Below are positions 25,601 to 34,387 of a DNA stretch of 37,373 nucleotides, piece by piece. Made by a program: the position numbers and the translations under genes. The stretch comes from a virus. The notes beneath the pieces are model-generated. The model was not told the DNA's origin. It saw only the letters and a list, made by a program, of their open reading frames with translations, and did not search any database. Location of the stretch: positions 1 to 37,373 of the IMG/VR virus record IMGVR_UViG_3300049740_000919. One strand, given 5' to 3'. Every line of letters begins with the position of its first letter. The first letter of the stretch is position 1.

Positions 25601-28600
25601 GGTAATTGACAATGGAGTTCCACCTGAGTATGATCAGAATGGTCAACTTGTTACTCCTCCTTGTGCAGATGTTGCACTTACAATCTCCACGTTAACGTCA
25701 CTTGTCACAACTGCTATCAACGGCGGTTCGATTGGTAACAAGACTCTACCAGCATTCAGTGCTGTAACAAGAGTTGAACCAACTTCTGATCTGACTGGTC
25801 TATCTGCTCGTGCAACTCTATTCACTCTGGCAACATCTGGAGTCGTAGGTAACCCTAACCCACATGATCTAGAGACTGGAACACCTGTAAGACTGGTTCC
25901 ACGTCCTAAAGCAGGAACGTTCCCAGACAAGCGTGTTATCAGACTACCAAAAGGTTTCGATACTAATACCAAGTATTATGTTATTGCTCCTGGTAGAAAC
26001 CTCTATCCTGAGAACTTCTCTGTAAGCAACAGTGTTATCACTGTTACTGAGGCAGCAGGAACTAGCTTCTCAACTGCAAACTCAACTAGAGCAGCTGTTG
26101 CTGGAATTTATCGTTCACTGGTTGCACAACCTAAGATTGATACTGATGGAACTGCACTCGCAAGAGGAACTGGTCTGCGCTACAACTTAACTGTTAATGC
26201 AGATGGTTCTATTGAGTTTGGCAATGCAGTAAACAGTCTCGATGGAATCGCTAATGGTGGTTCTAGATACGAAATCGGCGACATTGTTGTTATCAGTGAT
26301 GGTCAACTTGGTGGATCTGGTGCTCCTGATCTGGAGATTGAGATCACTGCTGTATCCCCTGCAGAATATCCTGGTGTATTCGATGGCACTGAGACTAACA
26401 AGTTGATGCTTGCAACCTCACCTGAGAACGCAGCAGCAGGTATCTACATGTATTCTTCGGAGACTGACTCCGTTGATTCTCAAGTTGAGATTGTCATTAA
26501 CAGATTTGTCCTTGATACTAAGTATGATCTCCATAAGTATAAGTCCAACGTTGTTGGTGCTTCCGAGATTGAGACAAACGTTGCACACATCTTTGACGTT
26601 CCTGCTCCTAACACTACTCCACAGATAGTATTTGTTAGAATTGCAGATGACATTCAAGGTTCTACACTACCTCAACTAAGTGGATCTGCATCATCTATCT
26701 CAACACAGACTGAATACTTTGTTCGCTATGTTTCTAACAAGCGTGTCACACTTCACCTAACTGCAGCAGATGCAGAGTCTGGTGATAGAGCACTGACATT
26801 TGTTTCTGGAACAGGTAACAACTTCTATATCTACGCTAACAAGCGTCCATCCCCACTGAGATTTGACCCTGTATACAGCACTGCATCCAACCAAACTGGT
26901 CTTTGGTATCTGAATGTTGCTGACGAGTCTAGCAATGGAACTGCAGACTATAACCGTTACAGCATCCTATCTAGATTCCACGGTGGTAATGAATTAGCAA
27001 ACGACTTCCAGACTAAAACTGATCCTACTTTAGATACACGATATACTCGTGTTGAGGATAAACGTGAGAAGGAAGAACGTGTTTACAGAATGCGTTATGT
27101 TGTTCCTTCTTATCTGGAGACTGTTAGAGATCCTCTCAACGGTTTCGTTATCAAGACGAGAACTGATGACAAGCGTCGTTTGATTCCACAGAGAGTTCTA
27201 CTGAAACCAATTGCAGGTAACCCTAACAACGTTGCATCTTTCTACAACCCTCTAGGTTCTAACGAACAGATTGGTTTGAATAAGGATGAACTGATTGCTG
27301 ATCAGATCAGAACAATTGATCCATCTGTTGTTGATCTGCTACCTGAACAGCAAAATCTGTATGATCCATACCTGGCACCAAAAGTAATTGAGTTTGACTC
27401 TAAGATTGCTGCTACTATTCAGTCTGCTAGGAAGGTTGTTCCTGCTGGTCAAAGTGATGAGTTCATTGAACTGACTTTGTTCGATCACACAATCGTCAAC
27501 CAGTCTGTTAAGAACGAGATCTTCACTGTTGTTAGAACTAACTTCTTGCAAGGTGGATTCCTCCAACCAAATGCTACACAGTCTAATGAGAACAACAAAA
27601 TCACCTGGGAGACAGTTTCAGGTAATGCAGCATCTTCTGGTTCTGCATATCTTCAGGCATGGTTCAATGATCTTAACACAGCACAGATCTGTCTAGTCCT
27701 GAAAGATGTTCAAGGTGATATCTATTATGATCCTGCTGGTAATGTCACATTTACTCAGTCTAATGGTGCTAATGTTCAACTGACTGATGTTCCTAACTCC
27801 TTCGGTGAGGTTGCCGTAACGCCAAGAGATAAGTCACTTCGTGACAACTATCTCTACAGAGTAGAAGGTTCTAATGTTTACACCATCTGTCCTGGTGATA
27901 CAATCACTGATGACACTGGTCAGAACACTTACTATGTTCATAACATCGAAGATCAAGGTGACTTTGAAGATTGCTTCTACATCTTCGATATCGATACTCT
28001 GCAGAAGCGTATTCCTAACCAGCAAGATGGTATCTATTACCTGACTTGCCTACGTGGTAACATCTCTCCATTCCCAACTGGATCTGGTGTTGGTGAGAAC
28101 TTCAGAAACTTTAAGTTCTCTCAACCTATCTCTCAACTGTATCCTATCAACTACAAGAATGATCCTCTATGGTTCCAAGTTGATGGCACAACTGGTGTAA
28201 GAGATACATCTGTTGTTGATGTTCCTCAGACATTCTCTGCTGCTGACAACTACGTTCACGGTCTAGTTACCGTTAACGATGCTAAGGGTAGTGAGACCAA
28301 AGAGATGGTCGAAGACATTACCCGTAATACAGCACTTGATCAATACTCATACACTAATAGCACAACTGATGCTAGCAGTGGAGACATCATTGATAATAGA
28401 ATTCAGGCACAAGAGGGTAACGCAACCTCTGGTTCTGAAGATAGATTGATTCCTATCTCTGGCGACTCTCAGTTCCCAACAGAGCGTAAGCTTTACATCG
28501 AACTTAGAAGACCATCTATCGCAAGATCTGGTAACCACACATTTGAGTATCTTGGATTCGGTCCTGGTAACTACTCAACTGGTTTCCCACTGCGCCAGGA

Positions 28601-31600
28601 AGTGGTCTTAACTGACAAACAGGACTTCTATGCTCAAGCGAAGCGTGAAGACGGTGGTATCGTCTTCTACACGGGTCTGAACAGCAATGGTGACCTGTAT
28701 ATCGGTAACAAGAAAGTTAATGCTATCACGGGTGAGGAAACATTCCTTGAATCTGCTGCATTAGTTGATTCTGAGGACGAAGATGAGGATATCGGCACCC
28801 TCGTTACGACGTTCGACTCACCTGTAACGTTCAACTCTACTATTACAGTAGCAGGTAAGTCTACTCTCAACGCTCCTGTTGAGATTAACGTCGAGGCAAG
28901 CGAAGGCGATGCTCTAAGAGTATTCTCTAACATCGGTGCTGGTGATGATCCTACACTGTTTAATGGTTCCTGGAGAACTCAGTCTGATGGCGATGTTGTC
29001 ATTAGTAAGAACCAGATTAAGGCAGCAGTCTTCTATCTGAATGCACGTCCAAAACCAGGCGCACAATATGGTCAGTCTTACACCTGGAGAACTAACTATC
29101 TCGCAGGCGAACCTTCCAACATTGTTCCTTGGCAAGAAACCAACTACTTCTATGCATCACAGGAAGTTTCCTACGGTGGTAATGATCCAGAAGCAGGAGA
29201 TATCATCTACAAAGGTAGCTCCGTTGGTCAAAGTGGTTCGATCGGTTGGATTCTAACTAACCAGTTCAAGTCTGCTGAGACATCTGTTCAGACTATCAGT
29301 GCTGATGGCACACAAAATCTGACGATCACCTGGATTGCAACTGAAACCAATGATTCTATTGGTATTAAAGGCAACTCTACTATTAGAATCTCAAACTTCA
29401 GTAATCCTGTTGCTAATGGAACATGGGAGATCGTTGGATGGGATGATTCTACTTCACCTGGACAACAAACACTTAAGTTCAGAATCAGCACACCAATTGA
29501 AAACGGAACTGTATACAACTGGGCAGACCAAAATGCTGGTGCTGACCTACAGTTCTCTGTTTCTAACTGGAAAGAGACTGGAGTCCTGGGTGCTGAAACT
29601 CTCAGAACATATACTGAGCAGCGTGGTGACTTTAGACTGGGTATCAACACTGTAGCAAGAGCAGCACATTCTGTTGTTCTAACTGCTAACGTTGATGACT
29701 TTACAACACCAAGAGCAACCCTGGATGTTGTTGGAACAACATTCATTAGTGGTAAGACTCTGGTTGAGTATAATCTTGCTGGTGATGTAGATGACAACCG
29801 CTATGATGACAATAATCTCAATAGCGACCAGCGTGAAGGTCTAACTGGTGCTCCACTTCTGGCACAAGGATTCATTCCTCAGGACAATGCACTGCTGGTT
29901 GGTGGTGATAGCAATGATCTAGAGCAACGTGCAACTCTCCGTGTTGCAACTACAGACGCTGCAGTTGTAGATCAAGGCATCGGTTATCAAACTGGTGGTA
30001 GACTGGGTATCAACACAACCCTAGGACTACAAGCACGAGATGAACTGGATCGTAACCTAGTTGTTGTCGGTGATGGTAGAATCACTGGTAACTTCTTGAT
30101 GGAGCAAGACATCAGTGTAGACGGTGGAGACATCAACACTACATCTGAGACCTTCAACCTGATCAATAACAACGCGAACATCATCAACTTTGCTGGTGAT
30201 GCTCAGTTGATCGATATGTTCAGCAACACTAGCAATGATCAAACGATCACTATTGGTAGTAATGCTAACTTCCAGACAGTCAGAATCGGTAATAACTCTG
30301 GAAGATCTATCTTCAGTGTTCATGCTTTGTCTGCTAACGCTCTGGTTGACATCGCATCGGTTGCTGACGACGCTACTAATGCATGTCAGGTCTTCATTGG
30401 TGGAGCATGGGCAAACACAGACTCCAAGGTTGTTTTAGGATCTTCTCAGACAATTGCTGCTGGTAACATAGAGATTGGCAGTAAAGTTGCTGCTGGAACA
30501 GGAGTTTCCAGACTCTTCACTCAGACAGGAAAAGCAAGACTCTTTGATGATGACAGAACGCAGGTCATTGAAGCATTCACTAAGGCAAATGACATCACGA
30601 TTGCATCTCTAGGTGGATCTACAACCATCAGAAACTCCCTGAAGGTTCAAGCATCTGCAACGGTAGACTCTAACATCATTCTAGATGGTGGAACAACTGC
30701 TGGTATCATTGAGATTATAAGATCTAGATTCTCTACTCCTCTCAATCTTCACAATCTTGGTTCACTTGACGTTCCTAACCTAGACTTCTACAAGTATTCT
30801 ACAACTGGTAGATTCGTTGATACTGAAGGTAACAGATTCTGGGGTGGATCACAAGACCAAGCAGGTGGTGGTAGAATCGGAGCATTCGATAATCTACAAG
30901 CAGCACCTGATGCACTCCGTGTTTCTGGTCAGTATACCTTCAGATTTGCTGATGGTGGCACAGGTTCTGGAGCTGCATTCGACGTTGGTGTTGCATTTGA
31001 CGGCACCGTTACTGTTGAACTAGTTGCTGCAGGTTCTGGATACGCTGACAACCAGACATTGACTATTCGCGATAATCAACTCGGTGGCGGTGGTGCTCCT
31101 GACATTACGTTTGACATCAACGGTGTTACTGATGCAAGTGAAGTATTCATCCTTCCAATCACAACACCTGCTGCATCTGATTTTGATATCGGTGATCTGA
31201 TCCTCTTGGATCGTGGTAACGCTGCATCTCCTGATGAAGTTACTCCAGCAGGTGGAACTCAGGTTCTTAACCTGAGAGATCAGCAGTATTCTGAGATCAT
31301 GCGTGTTGTCGGTCTAGACAATCTTACTAATCCTAATGATCCTCAAGGTTTCAGAATATCTGTAACAAGAGCACAAGAAGGAACTGGTGATCCTGCTACT
31401 GGTGACGGTTGGACTAACCACCCCGATGGTTGTGTCATTGCTAAACTTGACAAGCAACCTGCAGCATCTTACATTACTGGTAAGGACGTTGGTTCATTTG
31501 CTGATCCTAACGTTCCTGACGGTATCTTGGATGAACCAAGAGCTGGTATCGATGGAACCAGTGCTAACGTAAGAATCGGTGTTGCTGAATTTGGTGGGGT

Positions 31601-32675
31601 TCTAACTACACTAGACCTTCTGAGAATTGATCAGTCTGAAATCGTTGCAATTGCTGATGTTGTCAGCACTGACATTCAGTCCCTGATTGTTACCGATGGT
31701 GGCGATCCTGCTGTTACTAACTTCAAGGTTGAGTCTACAACTGGTAACACAGTTATTGCTGGTAATGTTGGTATTGGACTTGGATTCAATCAGTTCACTA
31801 TTGCTGGTAGTTCTGGTAACACCAACATCGCTGGAACTCTCACGGTAGAGAACACCATCACACTGAATGGTTCTACTATTCCTTCAACTGAGTTCTTTAC
31901 TATCACTAACGGTGGTCCTTCTTTCGAGGATGATGGCGTAACAGTTATTACACCACTGAGAACTACCTTCCAAATTGATAGTGCAACTGGTAATATGGTG
32001 ATGAATGGTGGTAATATCAATATCTTCGGAGTTGATGGAACTACACCACGACTAACCTTTAACAACTCTTCGGGTGACTTCACCACTTATGGTTCATTCT
32101 CAGCACTTGGTGATGGAATGTCTTCCTTCGGTGGTCCTGTCACAATGGCAGGTGACCTAACAGTCAATGGTGGTGATCTACAAGTTAACCAGAACGGTGT
32201 TGAAGTATTCGCAGTAGATGATGATGGTTCAGTTAATATTGGTGGCATCTCTAACTACTTCTCCAGCACTGGTGGACGTAAGTGGGTTGTTTCTAACACC
32301 AATATTATTAATGCTGAAGCGAACGTTAATTACTTCGTTGACGTTTCTGGAACATCACTACTCAAACTACCAGCGAACGCTCAAATGGGCGATATGATTC
32401 GCATTATAGATATAGGTGGTATCCTTTCATACGACAAGTCTCTAGTTGTTCGTGCTCCTAATCTGGTAAGGATTCAGGGTTCGGTCAGCAACACAGGAAC
32501 TACTGTCACGGGTAACACTCTAGGAGAGAACTTCTCACTCACACACGACGGTGGTGAATTAGTTGTTCAAACACCAAATGCAGCATTCGGTCTTGTTTTT
32601 GCTGGCACTTCTGATGCTGATGGTGGTCCTGGAGCGAATCCCAATAAGGCAGGATGGTATCTAATGGACGTATAA
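19671..32675 (+). CDS. Giant tail fibre or structural protein (4334 residues)
   Basis: One uninterrupted 13-kb frame. The N-terminus (GKYLYVSPDDFNATDELDNR, then SPLRPFKTIQRAFIEVSR) resembles the start of a beta-helix or tailspike domain and of cyanophage structural proteins. Repeats: a 43-residue pair (109-194), three copies of a CALDG-type domain (about 272-515), five CxRDxG-type segments starting near residues 221, 697, 841, 1631 and 1904, and two QLGG modules (about 2170-2230 and 3755-3821). The last 500 residues are short strands with many TITLNGS-like pieces, ending GWYLMDV, as in phage fibre tips. It probably forms a long fibre or baseplate decoration for host binding. I see no enzymatic motif. 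Confidence 0.8.
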   Translation: MPLTRLDNLYSSKTGKYLYVSPDDFNATDELDNRGNSPLRPFKTIQRAFIEVSRYSYLPGANNDRFDQFSIMLMPGNHYIDNRPGLVTETAVEARYFDAGNLLEGNRQEVIDRSVAQVSVQHPDFYYPGDPQTGAWSRFKDAYRLIQKNRDELIDRATAQIPVAHPDFVYPGDPVEGLWSRYKDAYRLIQLNKDLIAQDAFDFMNGSSPPSPLPNGYGTSCVRDIGIMIDSIALDVHEGGGNKYTRKYITNYFNDAGTDWTGTVDRYTPSDATYDPATGLTVITFAQPHSITGNDQVYFDEGALTFTCAMDGDQAEKSYPRVGIDPFALRGYDVTATTANSITIQGGISGPNKYFQPSAADYNPVTGEMVVTVGQHGLGVGRGVVLEDNSFTFTCALDGNVEQKTYPRPGQDPFAGKSIQIAAVGSTSHTATGSTYNTSTGIVTLDIATHGFSTGDYILVEDESLSYTCDLDGNVSAKAYPRPGYDYPSGRWMEITVIDADTISINIGSSEYQGAHTFVSATADGVKRQDGTFTINVGISSDTSAHTFISATAQAIKHEPQTAHTFVSALNNGLRVDKTGGLRGEEASALVAFSKAVELMKQAITNNYTSTSGPGNEYQDLTVVTGEAVYGDGNGDVTNTDPTACSDVQTFIDNLYATIDSIFNDTDLRVNNGSFLLSNVLPAESVSDKISAGHAKCKRDTGFVLDALSLDVHEGGGNRYTRKLLQNYFDATGNNWVVNGLQGETAESLTAFSTLFTQMKKAITNQLSFKDIGITPGDAIYGNSNNPQENLPSGNPAACADIQTQIDTLGAIVTQIINDENLTNLPEETLSDVISAGLAKCKRDAGIITDGLINDLRTEGNANTITNTKAYFDRFGNPIANGLLGEESESITAFKGIATFAKQAVTNQLFFKDLTISPGPAYAGANTPEIPNLASGNAATCVDVQATIDTLIGILTDVIEVGNLDELAAIKVTGVLPSFNYNQALEEWQDNSIVDLANPDNVLYKFNAADGGCIVPRGCSLIGYDLRRTVVRPLYVPDPADTSQPRTSIFNLTGGCYIWQFTIKDGDLSAQSPLYDASAGVGKVYYKKGSTDLAIPEYSHHKICIMEYADSKDLDNYYDKVGKSFQQFQPTIDDGGLEALVQENRIVGPLSDSRTIESIRIDDSATFSGNASNSTILNNVTNAESLEVGYEITSPDVSVVISPNTRIESISGTTVTLNQSISGTGNVSFLASFGYANITINTKIDHGYFEGQYVAIINSGLSDEINGTWKVTSIDGNNPKVFKYEVYNNTAASLGLVSGQTYLSGEVGGVSTNAVVLAEIDSVESASPYVFNCSIRSTWGQCGMWADGSKATGFKSMVVAQYTGVSLQKDDRAFIRYDALTNTWNQASLTDAFATIPYHTKGDAYWKDDWRNFHIRASDDSFVQCVSVFAVGFFDHFLMESGGDMSITNSNSNFGNTSLHSVGFKGFSFNQDKGGYITDIVPPEVVSTSNEVINQWYTLDVPASNSRTNHTRLYLAGDDIENPDDRPASSINGYRIGAKSGETLSVDLARYAIEPTGPIEFSQTLEPNGFKSWTVGIETLTPNSANVDNYAQDAANQIEDNKELIQAEGYQYIIAKYPELLTKPNITIGKCERDIGYFVDAVVNDLRIGGNINSIQAAEGYYISGNLEYITGELNESIDAYDYVKNIMIAAMRNFDYLVRDAETFSGSAIVNVPSTQGLIIGMRVVEYDPSDFTNGLLNSTATPIYTNVPQNAFIKQIISDTQIELGIPGAKLTAGSTRNATGSVSGAFLYFTLENPAWASISPSVDPTITQDAQIDGNGNPLPECQNIATTIEGYFNEIFLVLNTGYTALGSREIDAFNGIMDNKRFIAAEAVYRIANDAAYAGTKLGQGLLASTGETIQDACVDDVENILGQIAYNVKFGGNNRVYDAAELYLVGAHVQGEESESIAAFNLARDLAIKAMRQETITVEGDHGLTQVIDNGVPPEYDQNGQLVTPPCADVALTISTLTSLVTTAINGGSIGNKTLPAFSAVTRVEPTSDLTGLSARATLFTLATSGVVGNPNPHDLETGTPVRLVPRPKAGTFPDKRVIRLPKGFDTNTKYYVIAPGRNLYPENFSVSNSVITVTEAAGTSFSTANSTRAAVAGIYRSLVAQPKIDTDGTALARGTGLRYNLTVNADGSIEFGNAVNSLDGIANGGSRYEIGDIVVISDGQLGGSGAPDLEIEITAVSPAEYPGVFDGTETNKLMLATSPENAAAGIYMYSSETDSVDSQVEIVINRFVLDTKYDLHKYKSNVVGASEIETNVAHIFDVPAPNTTPQIVFVRIADDIQGSTLPQLSGSASSISTQTEYFVRYVSNKRVTLHLTAADAESGDRALTFVSGTGNNFYIYANKRPSPLRFDPVYSTASNQTGLWYLNVADESSNGTADYNRYSILSRFHGGNELANDFQTKTDPTLDTRYTRVEDKREKEERVYRMRYVVPSYLETVRDPLNGFVIKTRTDDKRRLIPQRVLLKPIAGNPNNVASFYNPLGSNEQIGLNKDELIADQIRTIDPSVVDLLPEQQNLYDPYLAPKVIEFDSKIAATIQSARKVVPAGQSDEFIELTLFDHTIVNQSVKNEIFTVVRTNFLQGGFLQPNATQSNENNKITWETVSGNAASSGSAYLQAWFNDLNTAQICLVLKDVQGDIYYDPAGNVTFTQSNGANVQLTDVPNSFGEVAVTPRDKSLRDNYLYRVEGSNVYTICPGDTITDDTGQNTYYVHNIEDQGDFEDCFYIFDIDTLQKRIPNQQDGIYYLTCLRGNISPFPTGSGVGENFRNFKFSQPISQLYPINYKNDPLWFQVDGTTGVRDTSVVDVPQTFSAADNYVHGLVTVNDAKGSETKEMVEDITRNTALDQYSYTNSTTDASSGDIIDNRIQAQEGNATSGSEDRLIPISGDSQFPTERKLYIELRRPSIARSGNHTFEYLGFGPGNYSTGFPLRQEVVLTDKQDFYAQAKREDGGIVFYTGLNSNGDLYIGNKKVNAITGEETFLESAALVDSEDEDEDIGTLVTTFDSPVTFNSTITVAGKSTLNAPVEINVEASEGDALRVFSNIGAGDDPTLFNGSWRTQSDGDVVISKNQIKAAVFYLNARPKPGAQYGQSYTWRTNYLAGEPSNIVPWQETNYFYASQEVSYGGNDPEAGDIIYKGSSVGQSGSIGWILTNQFKSAETSVQTISADGTQNLTITWIATETNDSIGIKGNSTIRISNFSNPVANGTWEIVGWDDSTSPGQQTLKFRISTPIENGTVYNWADQNAGADLQFSVSNWKETGVLGAETLRTYTEQRGDFRLGINTVARAAHSVVLTANVDDFTTPRATLDVVGTTFISGKTLVEYNLAGDVDDNRYDDNNLNSDQREGLTGAPLLAQGFIPQDNALLVGGDSNDLEQRATLRVATTDAAVVDQGIGYQTGGRLGINTTLGLQARDELDRNLVVVGDGRITGNFLMEQDISVDGGDINTTSETFNLINNNANIINFAGDAQLIDMFSNTSNDQTITIGSNANFQTVRIGNNSGRSIFSVHALSANALVDIASVADDATNACQVFIGGAWANTDSKVVLGSSQTIAAGNIEIGSKVAAGTGVSRLFTQTGKARLFDDDRTQVIEAFTKANDITIASLGGSTTIRNSLKVQASATVDSNIILDGGTTAGIIEIIRSRFSTPLNLHNLGSLDVPNLDFYKYSTTGRFVDTEGNRFWGGSQDQAGGGRIGAFDNLQAAPDALRVSGQYTFRFADGGTGSGAAFDVGVAFDGTVTVELVAAGSGYADNQTLTIRDNQLGGGGAPDITFDINGVTDASEVFILPITTPAASDFDIGDLILLDRGNAASPDEVTPAGGTQVLNLRDQQYSEIMRVVGLDNLTNPNDPQGFRISVTRAQEGTGDPATGDGWTNHPDGCVIAKLDKQPAASYITGKDVGSFADPNVPDGILDEPRAGIDGTSANVRIGVAEFGGVLTTLDLLRIDQSEIVAIADVVSTDIQSLIVTDGGDPAVTNFKVESTTGNTVIAGNVGIGLGFNQFTIAGSSGNTNIAGTLTVENTITLNGSTIPSTEFFTITNGGPSFEDDGVTVITPLRTTFQIDSATGNMVMNGGNINIFGVDGTTPRLTFNNSSGDFTTYGSFSALGDGMSSFGGPVTMAGDLTVNGGDLQVNQNGVEVFAVDDDGSVNIGGISNYFSSTGGRKWVVSNTNIINAEANVNYFVDVSGTSLLKLPANAQMGDMIRIIDIGGILSYDKSLVVRAPNLVRIQGSVSNTGTTVTGNTLGENFSLTHDGGELVVQTPNAAFGLVFAGTSDADGGPGANPNKAGWYLMDV
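19995..20252 (+). repeat. Tandem 43-residue repeat at the N-terminus of the giant protein
   Basis: Two copies, 129 bases apart (starts 19995 and 20124), both encode a unit of the form E.IDR..AQ....HPDF.YPGDP..G.WSR.KDAYRLIQ. Codons differ at many third positions, so the duplication is old or kept by selection on protein. Confidence 0.85.
20484..21212 (+). repeat. Three copies of a 74-88-residue CALDG-type domain
   Basis: Starts at 20484, 20748 and 20970. Each unit has the form Y....G...........H.......V...E......FTC..DG....K.YPR.G.DP, ending in short strands. The third is followed by three AHTFVSA-like motifs (21213, 21303, 21357). Confidence 0.8.
21759..22600 (+). repeat. Two adjacent ~144-residue CKRD-type repeats in the giant protein
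   Basis: Two units begin at 21759 and 22191 (432 bases apart). Each reads AKCKRD.G...D.L..D....G, then YFD..GN, then GL.GE..ES.TAF........AITNQL.FKD or similar, and ends with C.D.Q..IDTL. More distant copies begin near 20331, 24561 and 25380. Confidence 0.8.
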
Positions 32676-32682
32676 AAAACAC

Positions 32683-34386
32683 ATGTCTTTCTATCAAGAG
32701 ATCAGAACCGCAAAGGCAGCTGCCATCGGAACAATCATGCCATGGATCGGGAATATCTCAGATATTCCTGACGGTTGGATTGTATGCGATGGTTCTCAAG
32801 TCAGTGCCAAAGACTTTCCATTGCTTGCAAGAGCAATTGGAGACACATACAATCTATCTACTACAGTTACTCAAGGTCTAATCAATACCTTTGCTAACAA
32901 CGCATCAACACAAGCAGGAAGAATTCCTGATACATATATCTACTCACCGATTGATGGTAGTGGTGGTGGCGCAACTTTTGCTGTCATTGTTGCTGATGCA
33001 GGAACACAAGCAGGCGGTGCTCCTAATGGTGTTGGTGGAACAGTTACTGTTCAAAGACTACAGCAAGGTGCTAACTATGAAGTTAATGATGTTCTAACTA
33101 TTCCCTCAGGCAACTCTGGTGGTGGATCTGATATTTTAATTACTGTAGCTACTGTTGAAGAGGGATCTGTTTCTACATTTGGTGGAGAGTTTCCTAGTTA
33201 TCAGGGAGAGATTGTTCTTCCTGCTCTAATCAATAGACCTCTGGTTGATATGGAGCAATCATATCTTGGACCAGGATCTCCTACTGGTAGAATTTTTGAC
33301 GTTGATTCAACAGCAGTATCAGAAATTAGTTCATTCATTGGTGTAAACTCAGACACAGGTGTTCCTACATCATTTAACGATGTTGCTACTGACGTTGTGT
33401 TTGAATTGAATGAGAGAACGACAGCACCAGCTGGTGATAGTGGAGAGATTTCATACTACTACGGTGGTAAACTACAGGCAAACACTATTGTCACAGGATC
33501 TGGTCAGGGTAATCGTGTTATGTTCTTCGGTCCTAGAAAACTAGGAAGAGGACATATTAAAGGTCATGGTCATGGTGGTAGAATTGATACTATTGTAAAA
33601 GATCCTGAGACACAACCAGGAGAAGGTGTGATTCCATGGTCAAACATCAACTTTAACTTTGATGCACAGGTTGATACTTCTGATAGTGACATCTTCATTA
33701 CTAATGATAATGAATTTGAACTGGAATACAACATGAGTGATCAGTTAAGAGGTAGATCTGGTTTTGGTGGTGGTATCCCTGGACGTGTTATTGGTGCTAT
33801 TAATGCAGAGAATCCCCCAATTAACTGGACTCCACGAAACGTCGTGTGGACTCCCATTAAATCAGTCTTGACTCACCCACTCACACATAGAACATTTAAT
33901 GAGGGTGTTGGTCTAAAGAAAGGTGCATTGTCTGGTGGTATTGCTGGATTCAACAAAGGTCCTGGAGGAAGAGAAGCAGTTGACTATGGTCAGAATGGTG
34001 AGCAGATAACTCAGTTCAGTAATGGATTGACTAACTGGTATCCAGATCTTCTTGAATATAATGGTGATGCAGAAGCAGGAGCACTAGCAGATCCTTCGGC
34101 ATTCAATACTTATGATACGTTTAATAGTAATGCTGGTTGGGACTTTAAGAGAACAACTATTGGAGTTGCTGCATCAAGAGATATTATTCTCTCTCACACT
34201 CATGATGAATTTGATGTATCATTCGATCTTTCTGGTCTAAGACCATTAAATAGTTTGAACGTATACGTTACTGCTCCCGCAGGTAACTTGAATTTAGATA
34301 ATGCAAGAAACGTTGGTGTATTCCAGATTAATTTCAACACGACTCAACCTGGAATGACTTCAGTATATGTAATCAGAGCATACTAA
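32683..34386 (+). CDS. Tail collar fibre protein with HxH motifs
   Basis: A 567-residue protein. Residues 10-60 are a phage tail collar domain (AAIGTIMPWIGNISDIPDGW, then VCDGSQVSAKDFPLLARAIG), the fold found at the tip of T4 gp12-type short fibres. Residues 99-158 hold the shared glycine-rich module. Further on are two HxH sites: H295/H297 in HIKGHGHGG and H505/H507 in LSHTHDEFD. In T4 gp12 and gp37, HxH motifs bind zinc or iron along the trimer axis and stabilise the receptor-binding tip. It starts seven bases after the giant gene stop and is probably a receptor-binding fibre. Confidence 0.75.
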   Translation: MSFYQEIRTAKAAAIGTIMPWIGNISDIPDGWIVCDGSQVSAKDFPLLARAIGDTYNLSTTVTQGLINTFANNASTQAGRIPDTYIYSPIDGSGGGATFAVIVADAGTQAGGAPNGVGGTVTVQRLQQGANYEVNDVLTIPSGNSGGGSDILITVATVEEGSVSTFGGEFPSYQGEIVLPALINRPLVDMEQSYLGPGSPTGRIFDVDSTAVSEISSFIGVNSDTGVPTSFNDVATDVVFELNERTTAPAGDSGEISYYYGGKLQANTIVTGSGQGNRVMFFGPRKLGRGHIKGHGHGGRIDTIVKDPETQPGEGVIPWSNINFNFDAQVDTSDSDIFITNDNEFELEYNMSDQLRGRSGFGGGIPGRVIGAINAENPPINWTPRNVVWTPIKSVLTHPLTHRTFNEGVGLKKGALSGGIAGFNKGPGGREAVDYGQNGEQITQFSNGLTNWYPDLLEYNGDAEAGALADPSAFNTYDTFNSNAGWDFKRTTIGVAASRDIILSHTHDEFDVSFDLSGLRPLNSLNVYVTAPAGNLNLDNARNVGVFQINFNTTQPGMTSVYVIRAY

Positions 34387-34387
34387 G

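Noticed and set aside
29288-29797. 169-residue minus-strand frame inside the giant gene
   Set aside because: The plus-strand reading continues as a repeat-rich fibre through the same bases, and no promoter or ribosome site serves the minus frame.
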